A stretch of 64,000 nt of DNA from Lachnospiraceae bacterium (GCA_016291405.1 JAEEXG010000005.1:1-64000), one strand, 5' to 3'. Positions 1-10,000 are shown, counted from the stretch's first letter. Notes: a model not told the origin generated them from the letters alone. Made by a program: numbers and translations.

Positions 1-1210
1 AGCCTACGGCTTCAAGACTCTCGATAGCCTTTTGGTATTCTTTTCCCACTACTTCAGGCATTACTACCTGTTCGGGCTTTTCTATGGATACGTGAGTTTC
101 TGAACCCACTTTATTATTCTTACTAAGTTTAAATAAGCCGATTCCCTTACCGATTAAGAAAATAGCTATTACACAAATGATTACGCCGATAACGATAGCA
201 AGAATAGTTGTTGCTTTTTCCATCTTGGGATCGTATTCGTCTTCTTCTGCGTTTGGATTAACTCTGGGAAGTTCGCCTGTTAATTCATCATCGTTAAACT
301 TCGCTCTCTTGATTGATTCCATTTCGCCTGCTGTAACGGCACGGGTCTCACCAAGTTCGTCAATCTCTTTAATCTTTACAAAGTCTTCGTCCGGTGTGAC
401 AAAAGACTGCTTTAAGTCTTCAATAAGTTCGCCCATGGAAGAATATCTTCTGTCGGGGCTCTTTTGGGTACACTTTAAAACAATCTGCTCAACACTTACG
501 GGAATATCGTCAACATATTCTCTGGGTGAAGGCATTTCTTCCTGAATCTGCTTAATTGCAATTGCTACGGTTGTGTCTCCGTTAAAGGGCACACGGCCTG
601 TAAGCATTTCAAAAAGGGTGATACCAAGTGAATAAATATCGCTCTTTTCATCAGAGTATCCGCCTCTTGCCTGTTCGGGTGATGTGTAATGAACAGAACC
701 CATAACGTTTGAAGTAATGGTGTTACTGGTGGCAGCTTTTGCAATACCAAAGTCTGTAACCTTAACCTTACCTTCTTTTGAAATAATAACGTTCTGAGGC
801 TTAATGTCTCTGTGTATAATGTGATTGTTGTGTGCGGCTTCAATACCCATTGCAATCTGAATGGCTACCGTTACCGCTTCTTTAACAGACAATCTTGCTT
901 TCTTTTCTATGTACTTTTTTAAAGTAATTCCTTCTACAAGTTCCATTACGATGTAGTAGATACCGTTTTCTTCTCCTACATCATATACATTTACAATGTT
1001 TGGATGCATAAGGCCTGCAGCCGCCTGGGCTTCTACCTTAAACTTTGAAACGAAATTTGCGTTTTCGGCAAATTCCTGTTTAAGCACCTTTACCGCAACC
1101 AATCTATTTAATTTATGACATTTTGCTTTGTAGACGTCAGACATTCCGCCGGTCCCGATTTTCTCAAGGATCTCGTATCTGTCGCCTATCATCATTCCGA
1201 TTTTAACCAT
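1..1210 (-). CDS. prkC: PASTA-type Ser/Thr protein kinase PrkC (C-terminus cut by window edge)
   Basis: Membrane eukaryotic-type Ser/Thr kinase that senses peptidoglycan or lipid II through extracellular PASTA repeats and phosphorylates cell-wall, translation and division proteins. About 403 codons are present. The kinase domain fills roughly residues 10-275, with glycine loop GTGGMSDVY, catalytic loop HRDIKPQN near residue 132, DFGIA, and activation segment SPEQ. A linker follows, then one hydrophobic segment at about 330-353 (starting TTILAIVIGVI). The first PASTA repeat begins near residue 383 (VVMPEVVGK) and runs off the window at base 1, so the number of repeats is unknown. Start is ATG with GAGGA five bases upstream. 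It lies 30 bp downstream of the PP2C phosphatase, the usual kinase-phosphatase pair in Firmicutes. The assignment is secure; the symbol follows B. subtilis usage. Confidence 0.93.
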   Translation of the reverse strand, partial: MVKIGMMIGDRYEILEKIGTGGMSDVYKAKCHKLNRLVAVKVLKQEFAENANFVSKFKVEAQAAAGLMHPNIVNVYDVGEENGIYYIVMELVEGITLKKYIEKKARLSVKEAVTVAIQIAMGIEAAHNNHIIHRDIKPQNVIISKEGKVKVTDFGIAKAATSNTITSNVMGSVHYTSPEQARGGYSDEKSDIYSLGITLFEMLTGRVPFNGDTTVAIAIKQIQEEMPSPREYVDDIPVSVEQIVLKCTQKSPDRRYSSMGELIEDLKQSFVTPDEDFVKIKEIDELGETRAVTAGEMESIKRAKFNDDELTGELPRVNPNAEEDEYDPKMEKATTILAIVIGVIICVIAIFLIGKGIGLFKLSKNNKVGSETHVSIEKPEQVVMPEVVGKEYQKAIESLEAVG

Positions 1211-1240
1211 TTGAATCCTCTTAAATAAATATGTTTAGAA

Positions 1241-1972
1241 TCAATCCGCAAAGGGATCTATCAAGATAACGGATACATTGTCTTTTCCTCCGTTATCGTT
1301 CGCAGTCCTTACCAGGTTAAGCCCTGCTTCTTCAAGGCTCTTGCTTTCTTTGATGATTTTAAAGATGTCATCATCTTCAATCATATTGGTAAGACCGTCC
1401 GAACACATAAGTACTTTTTGGCCTTTCTTTAGTTTAACCGTAAAGAAATCCGGCTCGATTTCATCCTCCGCACCTATAGCTCTGGTGATAATATTTTTCT
1501 GCGGATGATTCCTTGCACTTTGTCGGTCCAAACTTCCAACCTTTATCATCTCTTCAACATAAGAGTGATCGTTGGTAATCTGCCTTAATTCATCACTTAT
1601 CACATAGAGGCGTGAATCGCCTACATTGGCAACCTGTAATACAGAGTCAACAATCGTGGCAACGACCATGGTGGTGCCCATGCTGTCAAGCTCCACGGTT
1701 TCCTTGGCTTTTCTTCGAATTTCAGTGTTTGCTATCTCAATTGCTGTTTCAAATATCTTTCTGGGATTGTCTTCATGACAGTTTAAAACCACTGCCTTTG
1801 CCACTTCTGCAGAATAAGCAGAAGCAAAATCTCCTCCGTTATAGCCTCCCATTCCGTCGGCTAACAAGAAAAGATTTGGCAGGTTTCCCATGGGTGTTTC
1901 GCTTGTAAACACTAAATCCTGATTCGATGTTCGCTTTTTTCCTATATCAGTTATTGAAAAGGATTTTAGCAC
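1241..1972 (-). CDS. prpC: PP2C-family protein phosphatase PrpC/Stp
   Basis: Metal-dependent Ser/Thr phosphatase that reverses PrkC phosphorylation in the cytoplasm. The 243 residues match the compact bacterial PP2C length. Metal- and phosphate-binding motifs are all visible: RTSNQD near the N-terminus, LADGMGG around residue 38, GTT, VGDSRLY, NDHS, CSDGL and the C-terminal GGKDN. The start is GTG, chosen because AGGAGGTCAGG lies directly in front of it. That ribosome binding site overlaps the end of rlmN, whose TAG ends about 10 bases upstream, so the two genes are probably co-translated. The kinase gene follows at 30 bp. Confidence 0.94.
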   Translation of the reverse strand: MLKSFSITDIGKKRTSNQDLVFTSETPMGNLPNLFLLADGMGGYNGGDFASAYSAEVAKAVVLNCHEDNPRKIFETAIEIANTEIRRKAKETVELDSMGTTMVVATIVDSVLQVANVGDSRLYVISDELRQITNDHSYVEEMIKVGSLDRQSARNHPQKNIITRAIGAEDEIEPDFFTVKLKKGQKVLMCSDGLTNMIEDDDIFKIIKESKSLEEAGLNLVRTANDNGGKDNVSVILIDPFAD

Positions 1973-1981
1973 CCTGACCTC

Positions 1982-3022
1982 CTAATGTGATTCATCCATT
2001 ACTTTCTTTCGAAGCTGGCCGCAAGCTCCATCGATGTCGCGACCCATTTCCCTTCTAATAGTAACATTTATGCCGTTTTTTTCAAGTTTATTTTTAAATG
2101 CAAGAACTCCCTCATGGGCCGTTTCTTTAAAATTTCGCTCTTTTATGGGGTTAACCGGAATAAGGTTTACATGGGCCCCAACTCTTCTTGCAAGCTTAAT
2201 CATTCCCTGGGCATCTTCATCGGTATCGTTAACGTCTCTAACTAAAGCATACTCAAATGAAATGCGTCTTCCCGTAGTATCAAAGAAATACTTACAGGCA
2301 TCCATAAGCTCATCTATTGTGTATTTATTCGCAATTGGCATAAGCTCTTTTCTTTTTTCATCAGTCACTGCATGTAATGATAAAGCCAGTGTAATCTGAA
2401 GCTTTTCATCAGCTAAACGCTTCATGTTTTCAATTATTCCGCAGGTTGATACGGTAATGTTTCTTTGGCTTATGTTTAATCCCTTGTCACTTGTAAGTAA
2501 CCTAATAAATTTAAGCAAGTTATCGTAATTGTCCATGGGTTCTCCGGTTCCCATAACAACTACGTTTGATACGCGTTCTTCCGTATCTTTTTGAATCTGA
2601 TAAATCTGATCAAGCATTTCTGATGGCTCTAAGCATCTTGTAAGGCCATCCAATGTGGAAGCACAGAATTTACATCCCATTCTGCATCCTACCTGTGATG
2701 AAATGCATACGCTGTTTCCGTGATGATATTTCATCCAGACGCTTTCTACGTAGTTTCCGTCTGAAAGCTTAAACAAATACTTTTTTGTTCCGTCTATTTT
2801 AGAAGTCTGAATAAGTTCAGGCTTCAAAGCCGTAATATAAAACTTCTCTGAAAGCTTTTCCTTTAAATCCTTAGATAAATTGGACATTTCATCAAAACTT
2901 GTAACAAGCTTTACGTGAAGCCAGTCATAAATCTGTTTAGCCCTGAATTTAGGAAGGCCCTCATTCACTATTAAGTTTTCAAGCTCATTAAAGTCAAGTG
3001 ACTTAATGTCTGTTTTATCCAT
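1982..3022 (-). CDS. rlmN: Dual-specificity 23S rRNA/tRNA (adenine-C2) methyltransferase RlmN
   Basis: Radical-SAM enzyme that methylates C2 of A2503 in 23S rRNA and, in characterised members, A37 in some tRNAs; it affects decoding and antibiotic binding at the exit tunnel. Length 346 is standard. The iron-sulfur cysteines are in CRMGCKFC at about residues 114-121, followed by GTGEPMDN (SAM binding) and SLHAVTDEKR. A cysteine near the C-terminus (GACGQLR) fits the methyl-carrying residue of the family. ATG start with GGAG upstream. Only three bases separate it from rsmB, so it is part of the priA-def-fmt-rsmB-rlmN-prpC-prkC operon. Confidence 0.95.
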   Translation of the reverse strand: MDKTDIKSLDFNELENLIVNEGLPKFRAKQIYDWLHVKLVTSFDEMSNLSKDLKEKLSEKFYITALKPELIQTSKIDGTKKYLFKLSDGNYVESVWMKYHHGNSVCISSQVGCRMGCKFCASTLDGLTRCLEPSEMLDQIYQIQKDTEERVSNVVVMGTGEPMDNYDNLLKFIRLLTSDKGLNISQRNITVSTCGIIENMKRLADEKLQITLALSLHAVTDEKRKELMPIANKYTIDELMDACKYFFDTTGRRISFEYALVRDVNDTDEDAQGMIKLARRVGAHVNLIPVNPIKERNFKETAHEGVLAFKNKLEKNGINVTIRREMGRDIDGACGQLRKKVMDESH

Positions 3023-3025
3023 TGT

Positions 3026-4375
3026 TTACTCCGCGTTCTTTATAAATCTGGCTATAAAGAAACCGTCTGTGTTATCAATATGAGGAAGCAAAGAAACCGC
3101 ATAGTCGCATTTTCTTTCAACCTTAAATAAATTGGAAACGATGGGCTTTAAGGAATCTCCTTTAAATGGCAGGTTTTCTTCTATAAACTTAACCATCTTT
3201 TCATTTTCTGCCTTATGAATGGTGCAGGTAGAATAAATAAGCACACCGCCCGGTTTAACGTATTTTGATACGTTTAATAATATTTTCTTTTGAAGGTCAC
3301 ATATTTCTTTCATGCCTTCATTTGTAACATTAAACTTTATATCGCTTTTTCTTGCAAATACTCCAAGGCCTGAGCAGGGAACATCCGCAATTAAACAATC
3401 CGCCTTTTCAAATAAGCTTTCATCAAACTCTGTAGCATCGGATACCTTAACTTCTACGTTTTTAAGGCCCAGTCTTTCAACATTTTCACTGATTAAAGAA
3501 ACCTTTAAATCAGAAACGTCCATGCTTAAAACATGACCTTTATCTTTCATTTTAGATGCCACAAAGCAGGTCTTTCCGCCGGGGGCCGCACAGGTATCAA
3601 AGACGGTTAAGTCTGATTTTTCATTTACACCTGTAGCTAAGGCGCAAAGCTGGGAACTTTCATCCTGCACCATAAGCTTTCCTTCAAGAAAGCCCGGCAC
3701 GCTATCCATTCCCTCTATATTTTTAAGTAAGTATGAATTATTTACATACTCACTTTCCTTATACTCAATATTCTTTTCTTTCCAGGCTTTTAAAAGCTCT
3801 TCCTTTGAATTTTCATCAACTATATGAACACAGGTAGCCTTAATTGTGTCCATAGCCTTAAGGAGGCTTTCGGCATCTTTAGTCTCTTTTTGAAAAAGAT
3901 CCACTATCCACTCGGGGCAAGAATAGGTAACAGAAATCCTTTTTGTGTTTTCTTTAATGTCTGAAAAGTCTAATGCCCTATCCTTATCATTACATAAAGA
4001 TCTTAAAACTCCATTTATAAAAGGGACAAATTCTTTAAAGCTTCGCTTTTTACAAAGATTTACCGCTTCATTTATAGCCGCCGAATCAGGCACCTTATCA
4101 AGAAAAAGAATCTGATAAGCACTCATTCGAAGTAAGGCTTTTACTACGGGCTTACACTTTTCAACAGGTTTCTTTGAATATTTATTTAACACATAATCAA
4201 GGGTAATTCTTTTGGATAGAGTTCCTTCCGTGACACGTTTAAAAAAAGCCTTGTCTCTTCCATCGAGATAGTCGTATTTATTCAAAACATCCCGAATAAG
4301 CAAATGGCTTTTTTTATCCTGCGTATCAATTGTAAGAAGAGTATCCAAAATGATTTCTCTTATGTTTTCACTCAT
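3026..4375 (-). CDS. rsmB: 16S rRNA (cytosine-967-C5) methyltransferase RsmB
   Basis: SAM-dependent m5C methyltransferase for 16S rRNA position 967. The N-terminal 140 or so residues are a NusB-like RNA-binding helical domain (SAAINEAVNLCKKRS is typical of its core). The C-terminal half is the Rossmann catalytic domain with SAM motif CAAPGGKTCF near 262-271, ADVPCSGLG and YSTCT, which carry the two family cysteines. Length 449 is normal. Start ATG overlaps the fmt stop as ATGA, showing translational coupling. Well supported. Confidence 0.94.
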   Translation of the reverse strand: MSENIREIILDTLLTIDTQDKKSHLLIRDVLNKYDYLDGRDKAFFKRVTEGTLSKRITLDYVLNKYSKKPVEKCKPVVKALLRMSAYQILFLDKVPDSAAINEAVNLCKKRSFKEFVPFINGVLRSLCNDKDRALDFSDIKENTKRISVTYSCPEWIVDLFQKETKDAESLLKAMDTIKATCVHIVDENSKEELLKAWKEKNIEYKESEYVNNSYLLKNIEGMDSVPGFLEGKLMVQDESSQLCALATGVNEKSDLTVFDTCAAPGGKTCFVASKMKDKGHVLSMDVSDLKVSLISENVERLGLKNVEVKVSDATEFDESLFEKADCLIADVPCSGLGVFARKSDIKFNVTNEGMKEICDLQKKILLNVSKYVKPGGVLIYSTCTIHKAENEKMVKFIEENLPFKGDSLKPIVSNLFKVERKCDYAVSLLPHIDNTDGFFIARFIKNAE

Positions 4376-5313
4376 ATACTAAGGACATCTCCGCTTTGTA
4401 AATGAAGGCCTCTTGCAAAGTCCATGGCGGGCATGCGCTTTTTACCTTCAATCTGCACTTCCAAAAGTTCCAAATATCCGTCTTTTGCCTTTACATAAAG
4501 ATTTTTCTTTGTAACAAAGATGGTGCCTGGCTTAGCATTTTTATCTGCGCCTTCAACATCATAAACAGCCTTTGCCTTATAAACCTTTAATGACTTTGAA
4601 TTAAAGCCTGTATAGGCTGTGGGCCAGTTTAAAAATCCCCTTACCTTACAATCAAGACTTCTTACTGTATCGTTAAAGTTAAGTCTTCCGTCTTCCTTTG
4701 TAAGCATGGGCGCATAAGAAGAAAGAGAATTATCCTGAGGAGTCTTAACCAAAGTACCTGCCTCAATCTGCTTTAAAACTATAGATAAAGCCTTGCTTCC
4801 TTCTACAGCCATCTTTTCATATACTGTATCTTCGTTATCTTCATCAGTAATGGGAAATTCTGCCTTTAAAAGCATATCTCCCGTATCTATTCCTTTATCC
4901 ATCTGCATAATGGTGACGCCTGTCTTTTCTTCACCGTCCGCAATGGCTCTTTGTATGGGGGATGCTCCTCTGTACTTAGGAAGTAAGGATCCGTGAACAT
5001 TAATGCAGCCGTACTTTGGTATATCAAGAATTTCCTGAGAAATAATCTGTCCGTAAGCTGCAACCACATATACATCTGCGGGAATCTTTTTTAATTCTTC
5101 AACAGATTCTGCGGCCTTAATCTTTGCGGGCTGATATACCTTTAAGCCCTTTTCTAAAGCAAATTCCTTTACAGGAGATGCTATAAGCTCTTTGCTTCTT
5201 TTCTGAGGCTTATCGGGCTGAGTGTAAACAGCTGTAATTTCATGGCCTTCTTCATATAATGATTTAAGTATTTCTTTTGAAAAAGTGGGTGTCCCCATAA
5301 AAACTATTTTCAT
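4372..5313 (-). CDS. fmt: Methionyl-tRNA formyltransferase
   Basis: Formylates initiator Met-tRNA using 10-formyl-THF. The 313 residues begin with MKIVFMGTP, the usual opening strand. The catalytic signature NVHGSLLPKYRGASPIQRA is near residue 106-124, with Asn, His and the later Asp (DTGDML) of the active site all retained. The C-terminal third is the OB-like tRNA-binding domain. Overlaps def upstream by four bases and rsmB downstream by four bases, so def-fmt-rsmB are translationally coupled, linking formylation with deformylation. Confidence 0.95.
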   Translation of the reverse strand: MKIVFMGTPTFSKEILKSLYEEGHEITAVYTQPDKPQKRSKELIASPVKEFALEKGLKVYQPAKIKAAESVEELKKIPADVYVVAAYGQIISQEILDIPKYGCINVHGSLLPKYRGASPIQRAIADGEEKTGVTIMQMDKGIDTGDMLLKAEFPITDEDNEDTVYEKMAVEGSKALSIVLKQIEAGTLVKTPQDNSLSSYAPMLTKEDGRLNFNDTVRSLDCKVRGFLNWPTAYTGFNSKSLKVYKAKAVYDVEGADKNAKPGTIFVTKKNLYVKAKDGYLELLEVQIEGKKRMPAMDFARGLHLQSGDVLSI

Positions 5314-5801
5314 TCTTCTGTTTCTTCTTCCTGTCTTAACTGTGAATTGTCAACAAGATCTCCGATTACCTGTTCCACATACATATGTCCGTCCAAGTGG
5401 TCGCACTCATGGCAAATAGCTCTTGCCAAAAGCTCCGTTCCTTCAAGTTCGTAGGGTTGCATGTGCTCATCCAAAGCTCTGACCTTTACATAGTTAGGGC
5501 GCTTAACCACACCGCTCTTTCCGGGAACGCTTAAGCATCCTTCATATCCTTCCTGTTCTCCGGAAGTTTCCAAAATAACGGGGTTAATAAGAACATGCAA
5601 ATCTTCGCCTGTTGTATCGATTACAACGATTCTTTTTAACACTCCCACCTGACATGCGGCAAGGCCAACACCGTCAGCCGCATACATTGTTTCTATCATA
5701 TCATCGATTAAAAACTTGGTTCTTGGGGTAATCTCAGTAACTTCTTTACAAACCTTTGTAAGAATGGGATCTCCCAATTCTCTGATTTTTCTAAGTGCCA
5801 T
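5310..5801 (-). CDS. def: Peptide deformylase
   Basis: Metallohydrolase removing the N-formyl group from nascent proteins. All three family motifs are visible in 163 residues: GVGLAACQVG (motif I), EGCLSVPG (motif II, with the metal-ligand Cys) and CHECDHLDG (motif III, HExxH). The short C-terminus is of the type 1B/2-like clostridial pattern. ATG start with AGGAGGG seven bases upstream. Overlaps fmt; 17 bases from priA. Confidence 0.95.
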   Translation of the reverse strand: MALRKIRELGDPILTKVCKEVTEITPRTKFLIDDMIETMYAADGVGLAACQVGVLKRIVVIDTTGEDLHVLINPVILETSGEQEGYEGCLSVPGKSGVVKRPNYVKVRALDEHMQPYELEGTELLARAICHECDHLDGHMYVEQVIGDLVDNSQLRQEEETEE

Positions 5802-5818
5802 AATGCCCTCCTGTGACT

Positions 5819-8047
5819 TTACAACCCATTCTGCGGGTCGAAATCAAAATATACGTTTTCTTTTGACTTGATTCGGTTGCTTAAATAAGCTTCCAGACAG
5901 TCTTTGAGCTTTACAAGCATATCATAATCTTTCGCCTTCATATAAAAGCCGTACCTGTACACATCGTTTATCTTTGAAATCGATGCGGGTGCGGGGCCTA
6001 TTACAAGGATATTGTAGCTTTTCCTAATAAGCTCGGCCATATCTTTGGATAAAGACTTACAGCCTTCTTCATCCGCTCCTGTAACTAAAACAGAAAGCAT
6101 ATGTGCCGAAGGCGGATAATCCATTAACTCTCTGTATCCTATTTCTTCATTGTAAAAGCCTATGTAATCCTGATTAAGGGAATGTTCGATTGCGTAGTGA
6201 TCGGGCTTATAAGTCTGAATCACAACGGTTCCGGGCTTATCGCCTCTTCCCGCCCTTCCCGCAGCCTGAGTTAAAAGCTGGAAGGTCTTTTCGGGCGCCC
6301 TGAAATCAGGAGCAAACAATGATAAATCGGCGGCCAAAACGCCAACCAAAGTAACATTTTTAAAGTCATGGCCCTTTACTATCATTTGAGTGCCGATTAA
6401 TATATCCGCTTCTCTATCTAAAAACCTAGAAAGAATGTCTTCATAGCTTTCTTTCTTTTTGGTGGTATCAGCATCCATTCTTAAGGTTCTGGCGGCAGGA
6501 AACATCTTTTTAACGCTTTCTTCTACCTGCTCGGTGCCGGCCCTGAAACCTAAAATGTATTTTGAATTACACTTAGGACAATTGGTATATGCATCCTGCG
6601 TATATCCGCAATAATGGCACACCATTTTGCCGTTTTTGTGTAAAGACAAAGAAACGTCACAATGCGGACATTTTACTACAAAGCCGCAGGCTCTGCAAGA
6701 CACAAAGCCGGCCATGCCTCTTCGGTTTAAAAAAAGCATTATCTGCTCATTTTTAGATAATCTGTCTTCAATAAGTTCCTGAAGCTTTCTGGATAAAATA
6801 CTTCTGTTTCCCTTAATGAGCTCTTCTCTTAAGTCAGAAACGATTACTTCCGGAAGCTGATTTCCTGTAAGCCTCTTAGTTAAAGTAAATAACTTATACT
6901 CACCTGTTAAAGCCTTATAATAAGAATCAACGCTTGGTGTGGCAGAGCCTAAAATAACGCTTGCATTATTCATCCTTGCAAGCTCTATGGCTGTTTCCCT
7001 TGCATGGTATTTAGGCACGCTCTCGCTTTTATATGTGCCCTCATGCTCTTCATCAATAACTATTAACCCTAAATTCTTAAAGGGCGTAAACAGGGCTGAT
7101 CTTGGCCCTATAACAATATCCAAAAGCCCTTCTTCAGCCTGCTTAAAAATATCATACCTTTCACCCTTAGAAAGGCTTGAATTCATAACAGACACGCGCT
7201 TTCCGAATCGTTTGTAAAAACGCATAAGGGTCTGATAAGTAAGCGCAATTTCAGGAATTAAAACAATAACTTCTCTTCCCTTTTTTATAACCTCATCTAT
7301 AATCTGCATATAGACTTCGGTCTTACCGCTTCCTGTGATTCCGTGAATTAAATAGGTTTTGTGAACGCCGTTATTATAGTCACTTAAAACCTCATCAACA
7401 ATTGTCCTTTGCTCATCGCTAAGCAAAAGCTTATTGTCTTTTTCAAGGTTTAAAGAAACCGGATTTCTAAAAACGGTATCTTCTTCAATATCTATAATTC
7501 CAAGCTCCTGCATCTTTTTATATGTTGATGCCAGAATATGAAGCTTATCATCAAGGATTTCCTTAGGGATTCTCTCTTCATCTCTTAAAGCTGTTGCAAG
7601 TCTAACCTGGGCTGCATTGTTTTTTCTTGTAGCTAAAGAAATAAAATCTTCAAGTTCATCCAAAGAAACCTTTCTTACTATGGTTTTCTTTACGTTTTCT
7701 TTTACTTTTGATTGAACGGGAAGGACTGTTTTAAGAGCAGCTATCATGGTGGATCCGTAATTTCTCTTAATCCAGCTTGCCAAAGCTATCCTTTGATCCG
7801 ATACTCCCGATGCGTTTAAAGAAACCGAATCTATCTCTTTAAGCTTGTCTATAGGAAATTCCGATTTGTCTGTCACATCCAAAACAATTCCTTCTTTTAA
7901 AGAATTGCCTTTTCCAAAGGGGACAAAAACTTTTGTGCCTGCTTCAATCTCATCCTTCAAGTTATTGGGAATAATGTATGTAAAAGGCCTATCAACACTC
8001 TCATGAGAAATATTTATTATTACTTTTGCAAAAGAGAATTCTCCCAT
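5819..8047 (-). CDS. priA: Primosomal replication restart helicase PriA
   Basis: 3'-5' superfamily 2 helicase that recognises stalled forks and reloads the replisome. Read as 742 residues. An N-terminal DNA-binding domain (DRPFTYIIP) comes first, then Walker A GITGSGKTEVY, DEEHEGTYKSE (DEXH box), paired zinc-binding cysteines CRACGF, CPHCD, CHYCG and CPKCN, and helicase motifs GTQMIVKGHDF and AAGRAGRGD. An ATG twelve codons upstream (8083) is in frame, but TTTGGAGGAAAA sits just before the ATG at 8047, so I start there. Upstream is a 180-base gap to recJ with a hairpin. Confidence 0.95.
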   Translation of the reverse strand: MGEFSFAKVIINISHESVDRPFTYIIPNNLKDEIEAGTKVFVPFGKGNSLKEGIVLDVTDKSEFPIDKLKEIDSVSLNASGVSDQRIALASWIKRNYGSTMIAALKTVLPVQSKVKENVKKTIVRKVSLDELEDFISLATRKNNAAQVRLATALRDEERIPKEILDDKLHILASTYKKMQELGIIDIEEDTVFRNPVSLNLEKDNKLLLSDEQRTIVDEVLSDYNNGVHKTYLIHGITGSGKTEVYMQIIDEVIKKGREVIVLIPEIALTYQTLMRFYKRFGKRVSVMNSSLSKGERYDIFKQAEEGLLDIVIGPRSALFTPFKNLGLIVIDEEHEGTYKSESVPKYHARETAIELARMNNASVILGSATPSVDSYYKALTGEYKLFTLTKRLTGNQLPEVIVSDLREELIKGNRSILSRKLQELIEDRLSKNEQIMLFLNRRGMAGFVSCRACGFVVKCPHCDVSLSLHKNGKMVCHYCGYTQDAYTNCPKCNSKYILGFRAGTEQVEESVKKMFPAARTLRMDADTTKKKESYEDILSRFLDREADILIGTQMIVKGHDFKNVTLVGVLAADLSLFAPDFRAPEKTFQLLTQAAGRAGRGDKPGTVVIQTYKPDHYAIEHSLNQDYIGFYNEEIGYRELMDYPPSAHMLSVLVTGADEEGCKSLSKDMAELIRKSYNILVIGPAPASISKINDVYRYGFYMKAKDYDMLVKLKDCLEAYLSNRIKSKENVYFDFDPQNGL

Positions 8048-8193
8048 TTTTCCTCCAAAATCCATACAAGAAAATTCTAACATAATTAAAAATTTTTATA
8101 AACTTTGATTTTGTTCACAATTTGTACACAATTTTAGTGTAATATCATTTTTAGGATAGTTGATAACACTCACTATCTCCCCCCTCATAGTAG

Positions 8194-8222
8194 CAATAGC
8201 TCCGGTTAACCCGGAGCTATTG
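8194..8222. terminator. 12-bp GC-rich stem-loop between recJ and priA
   Basis: Perfect 12-bp inverted repeat (arms 8194-8205 and 8211-8222, loop TTAAC). It begins six bases past the recJ stop on the minus strand. The T-rich tail (TATTTTTA) lies on the plus-strand side only; on the minus strand the hairpin is followed by a non-T sequence ending GAGGGGGGAG. It may therefore be a T-tract-less terminator or mRNA 3'-end stabiliser for recJ, or a terminator for antisense transcripts. Confidence 0.5.
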
Positions 8223-8227
8223 TATTT

Positions 8228-10000
8228 TTATCTATAATTCTTTAATTGTATCTGAACACTGTCATTTCCCATGTAGGAATTAATTTCAAGCTGATAGCAC
8301 ATGCCAAGGACCACCTTCACTCTTTGGCCCGAATGAAGGAGCTTTGCCGTGCTTTCATCGTATATACTCTCTACATACTTTTCAAGTTCATCAAGGTCAC
8401 CAAAGTAAATCACATCGTAAACCTTACCGGATTCATCCATTACTTTGTATTTTCCAACGTTTTTGTTTTTACCTATCTTAGTTCCTGAAATAATGGTTGC
8501 GGAACTAACCGCAAACATGGGCTTTTCGTTTCCAACGCCAAATGGCTTTAATACTTCAAGTTCTCTTGCTAAAGAAAGAGTTGCAAACTCAAAGGGAAGT
8601 TCCATATCGATTTTTACGGTTTCATAAAAATCTTCGTCACTTAATTTACAATTATCGTTTAAAGCCTTTCTGAATGCATCTAAGTTATTTTCTTCCAAAG
8701 AAATACCGGCAGCAAGCTTATGGCCTCCAAACTTAGTAAGGTATTCCTTAACTTCATTTAGGCCTTCAAACATGTCATAAGCATCTATGCTTCGTCCGCT
8801 TCCCTTTAATCCCTTTTCTGTTTTGGTAACAACAAAGGCGGGATGGTCGTATCGCTCTCTCACTCTTCCTGCCACAATTCCCGCAAGGCTTTCATGGCAA
8901 TCGGGCAAATAAACCACCAATACCTTATCAGGCTTTTCCATTGCATCAATAATCTTAAATGCTTCTTCTGTAGCCTTTAAGGTTTGAGTCTTTCTCTCCT
9001 CATTTAAGTTTTGTAAATCTTCTGCCTTCTTTATGGCCTCATTAAAGTCTTCTTCCAAAAATAAAGAAAGGGCTCTGAGGGACGTATCAAGTCTTCCGCT
9101 TGCATTTAAGCAAGGCCCAAGCACAAATCCAAAGTGATAAGGAGTAAGGGCTCTTGCTTCCATCTTTGTAACTTTAATCAATGCCTTTAATCCTGTATTC
9201 TTTGTGTGCTCCATAAGCTTAGCGCCCTCACACACCAAAGATCTGTTTTCACTTTTTAATTCCATTACGTCACAAACCGTGGCAAGTGCCGCAAACTCGG
9301 TTAACTCTTCTTTTAAAGTAATAAAAGAAGCTTCTTTTTCTATCTTCTTATCTATTGCCAATGCCTCTACTACTTTGTATGCAACAAAGGCGCCGCAGAT
9401 TCCGGGGAATGGATACTCTGAGTCGTTTACTTTAGGGTCTGTTAGTGCATCCGCATTTGGAAGTATGTACTTTCTTTCTCCGTTTTCTTCTGTGTAAGGA
9501 ACTTCATGATGGTCTGTTATTACCATTGTCATGCCAAGTTCTTTTGCATAGTCTGTCTGATCTTTTGCTGCGATTCCGTTATCACAGGTAAGAATAGTGT
9601 CGACTCCTGCATCGAAGGCGGCTTTAATAAGCTTATTGTTTATTCCATACCCGTCTTCTATTCTGTGGGGAATCACGTAATCCACATCTGCTCCAAAGTA
9701 TTTTAAGCCTTTGAAGAATATGTAGGTTGATGATATGCCGTCCACGTCATAGTCGCCGATAATACGGATTTTTTTCTTTTCTTCAATCTTTTTTGATAGC
9801 ACAAAAATAACCCGATCGATGCCTGGAAGCATAAACGGGCTATAAAAACGATCGACGCGAGGAGATAAAAACGCATTTATCTCCTCAGCATCAACCAAAT
9901 CTCTGTTTCTTAAAACTCTTGCAACTATGGGTGAAATATCAAATTCCTTAGCTATTTTATTAAAATCGCCACCTCTTCTGATTTCAACCCATTTTTCCAT
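8228..10000 (-). CDS. recJ: Single-stranded-DNA-specific exonuclease RecJ
   Basis: 5'-3' ssDNA exonuclease of the DHH phosphoesterase family, used in mismatch and recombinational repair. Read as 590 residues. DHH motifs in order: GDYDVDGIS, TCDNGIA, ITDHHEVP, then the DHHA1 portion with GSGRSIDAYD and FGGHKLAAG, and a C-terminal OB fold. A longer in-frame reading begins at 10054 inside secDF and lacks a site. I use the ATG at 10000, five bases beyond the secDF stop, whose protein opens MEKWVEIRRG like other clostridial RecJ. Co-transcribed with secDF, a common order in Firmicutes. Confidence 0.92.
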   Translation of the reverse strand: MEKWVEIRRGGDFNKIAKEFDISPIVARVLRNRDLVDAEEINAFLSPRVDRFYSPFMLPGIDRVIFVLSKKIEEKKKIRIIGDYDVDGISSTYIFFKGLKYFGADVDYVIPHRIEDGYGINNKLIKAAFDAGVDTILTCDNGIAAKDQTDYAKELGMTMVITDHHEVPYTEENGERKYILPNADALTDPKVNDSEYPFPGICGAFVAYKVVEALAIDKKIEKEASFITLKEELTEFAALATVCDVMELKSENRSLVCEGAKLMEHTKNTGLKALIKVTKMEARALTPYHFGFVLGPCLNASGRLDTSLRALSLFLEEDFNEAIKKAEDLQNLNEERKTQTLKATEEAFKIIDAMEKPDKVLVVYLPDCHESLAGIVAGRVRERYDHPAFVVTKTEKGLKGSGRSIDAYDMFEGLNEVKEYLTKFGGHKLAAGISLEENNLDAFRKALNDNCKLSDEDFYETVKIDMELPFEFATLSLARELEVLKPFGVGNEKPMFAVSSATIISGTKIGKNKNVGKYKVMDESGKVYDVIYFGDLDELEKYVESIYDESTAKLLHSGQRVKVVLGMCYQLEINSYMGNDSVQIQLKNYR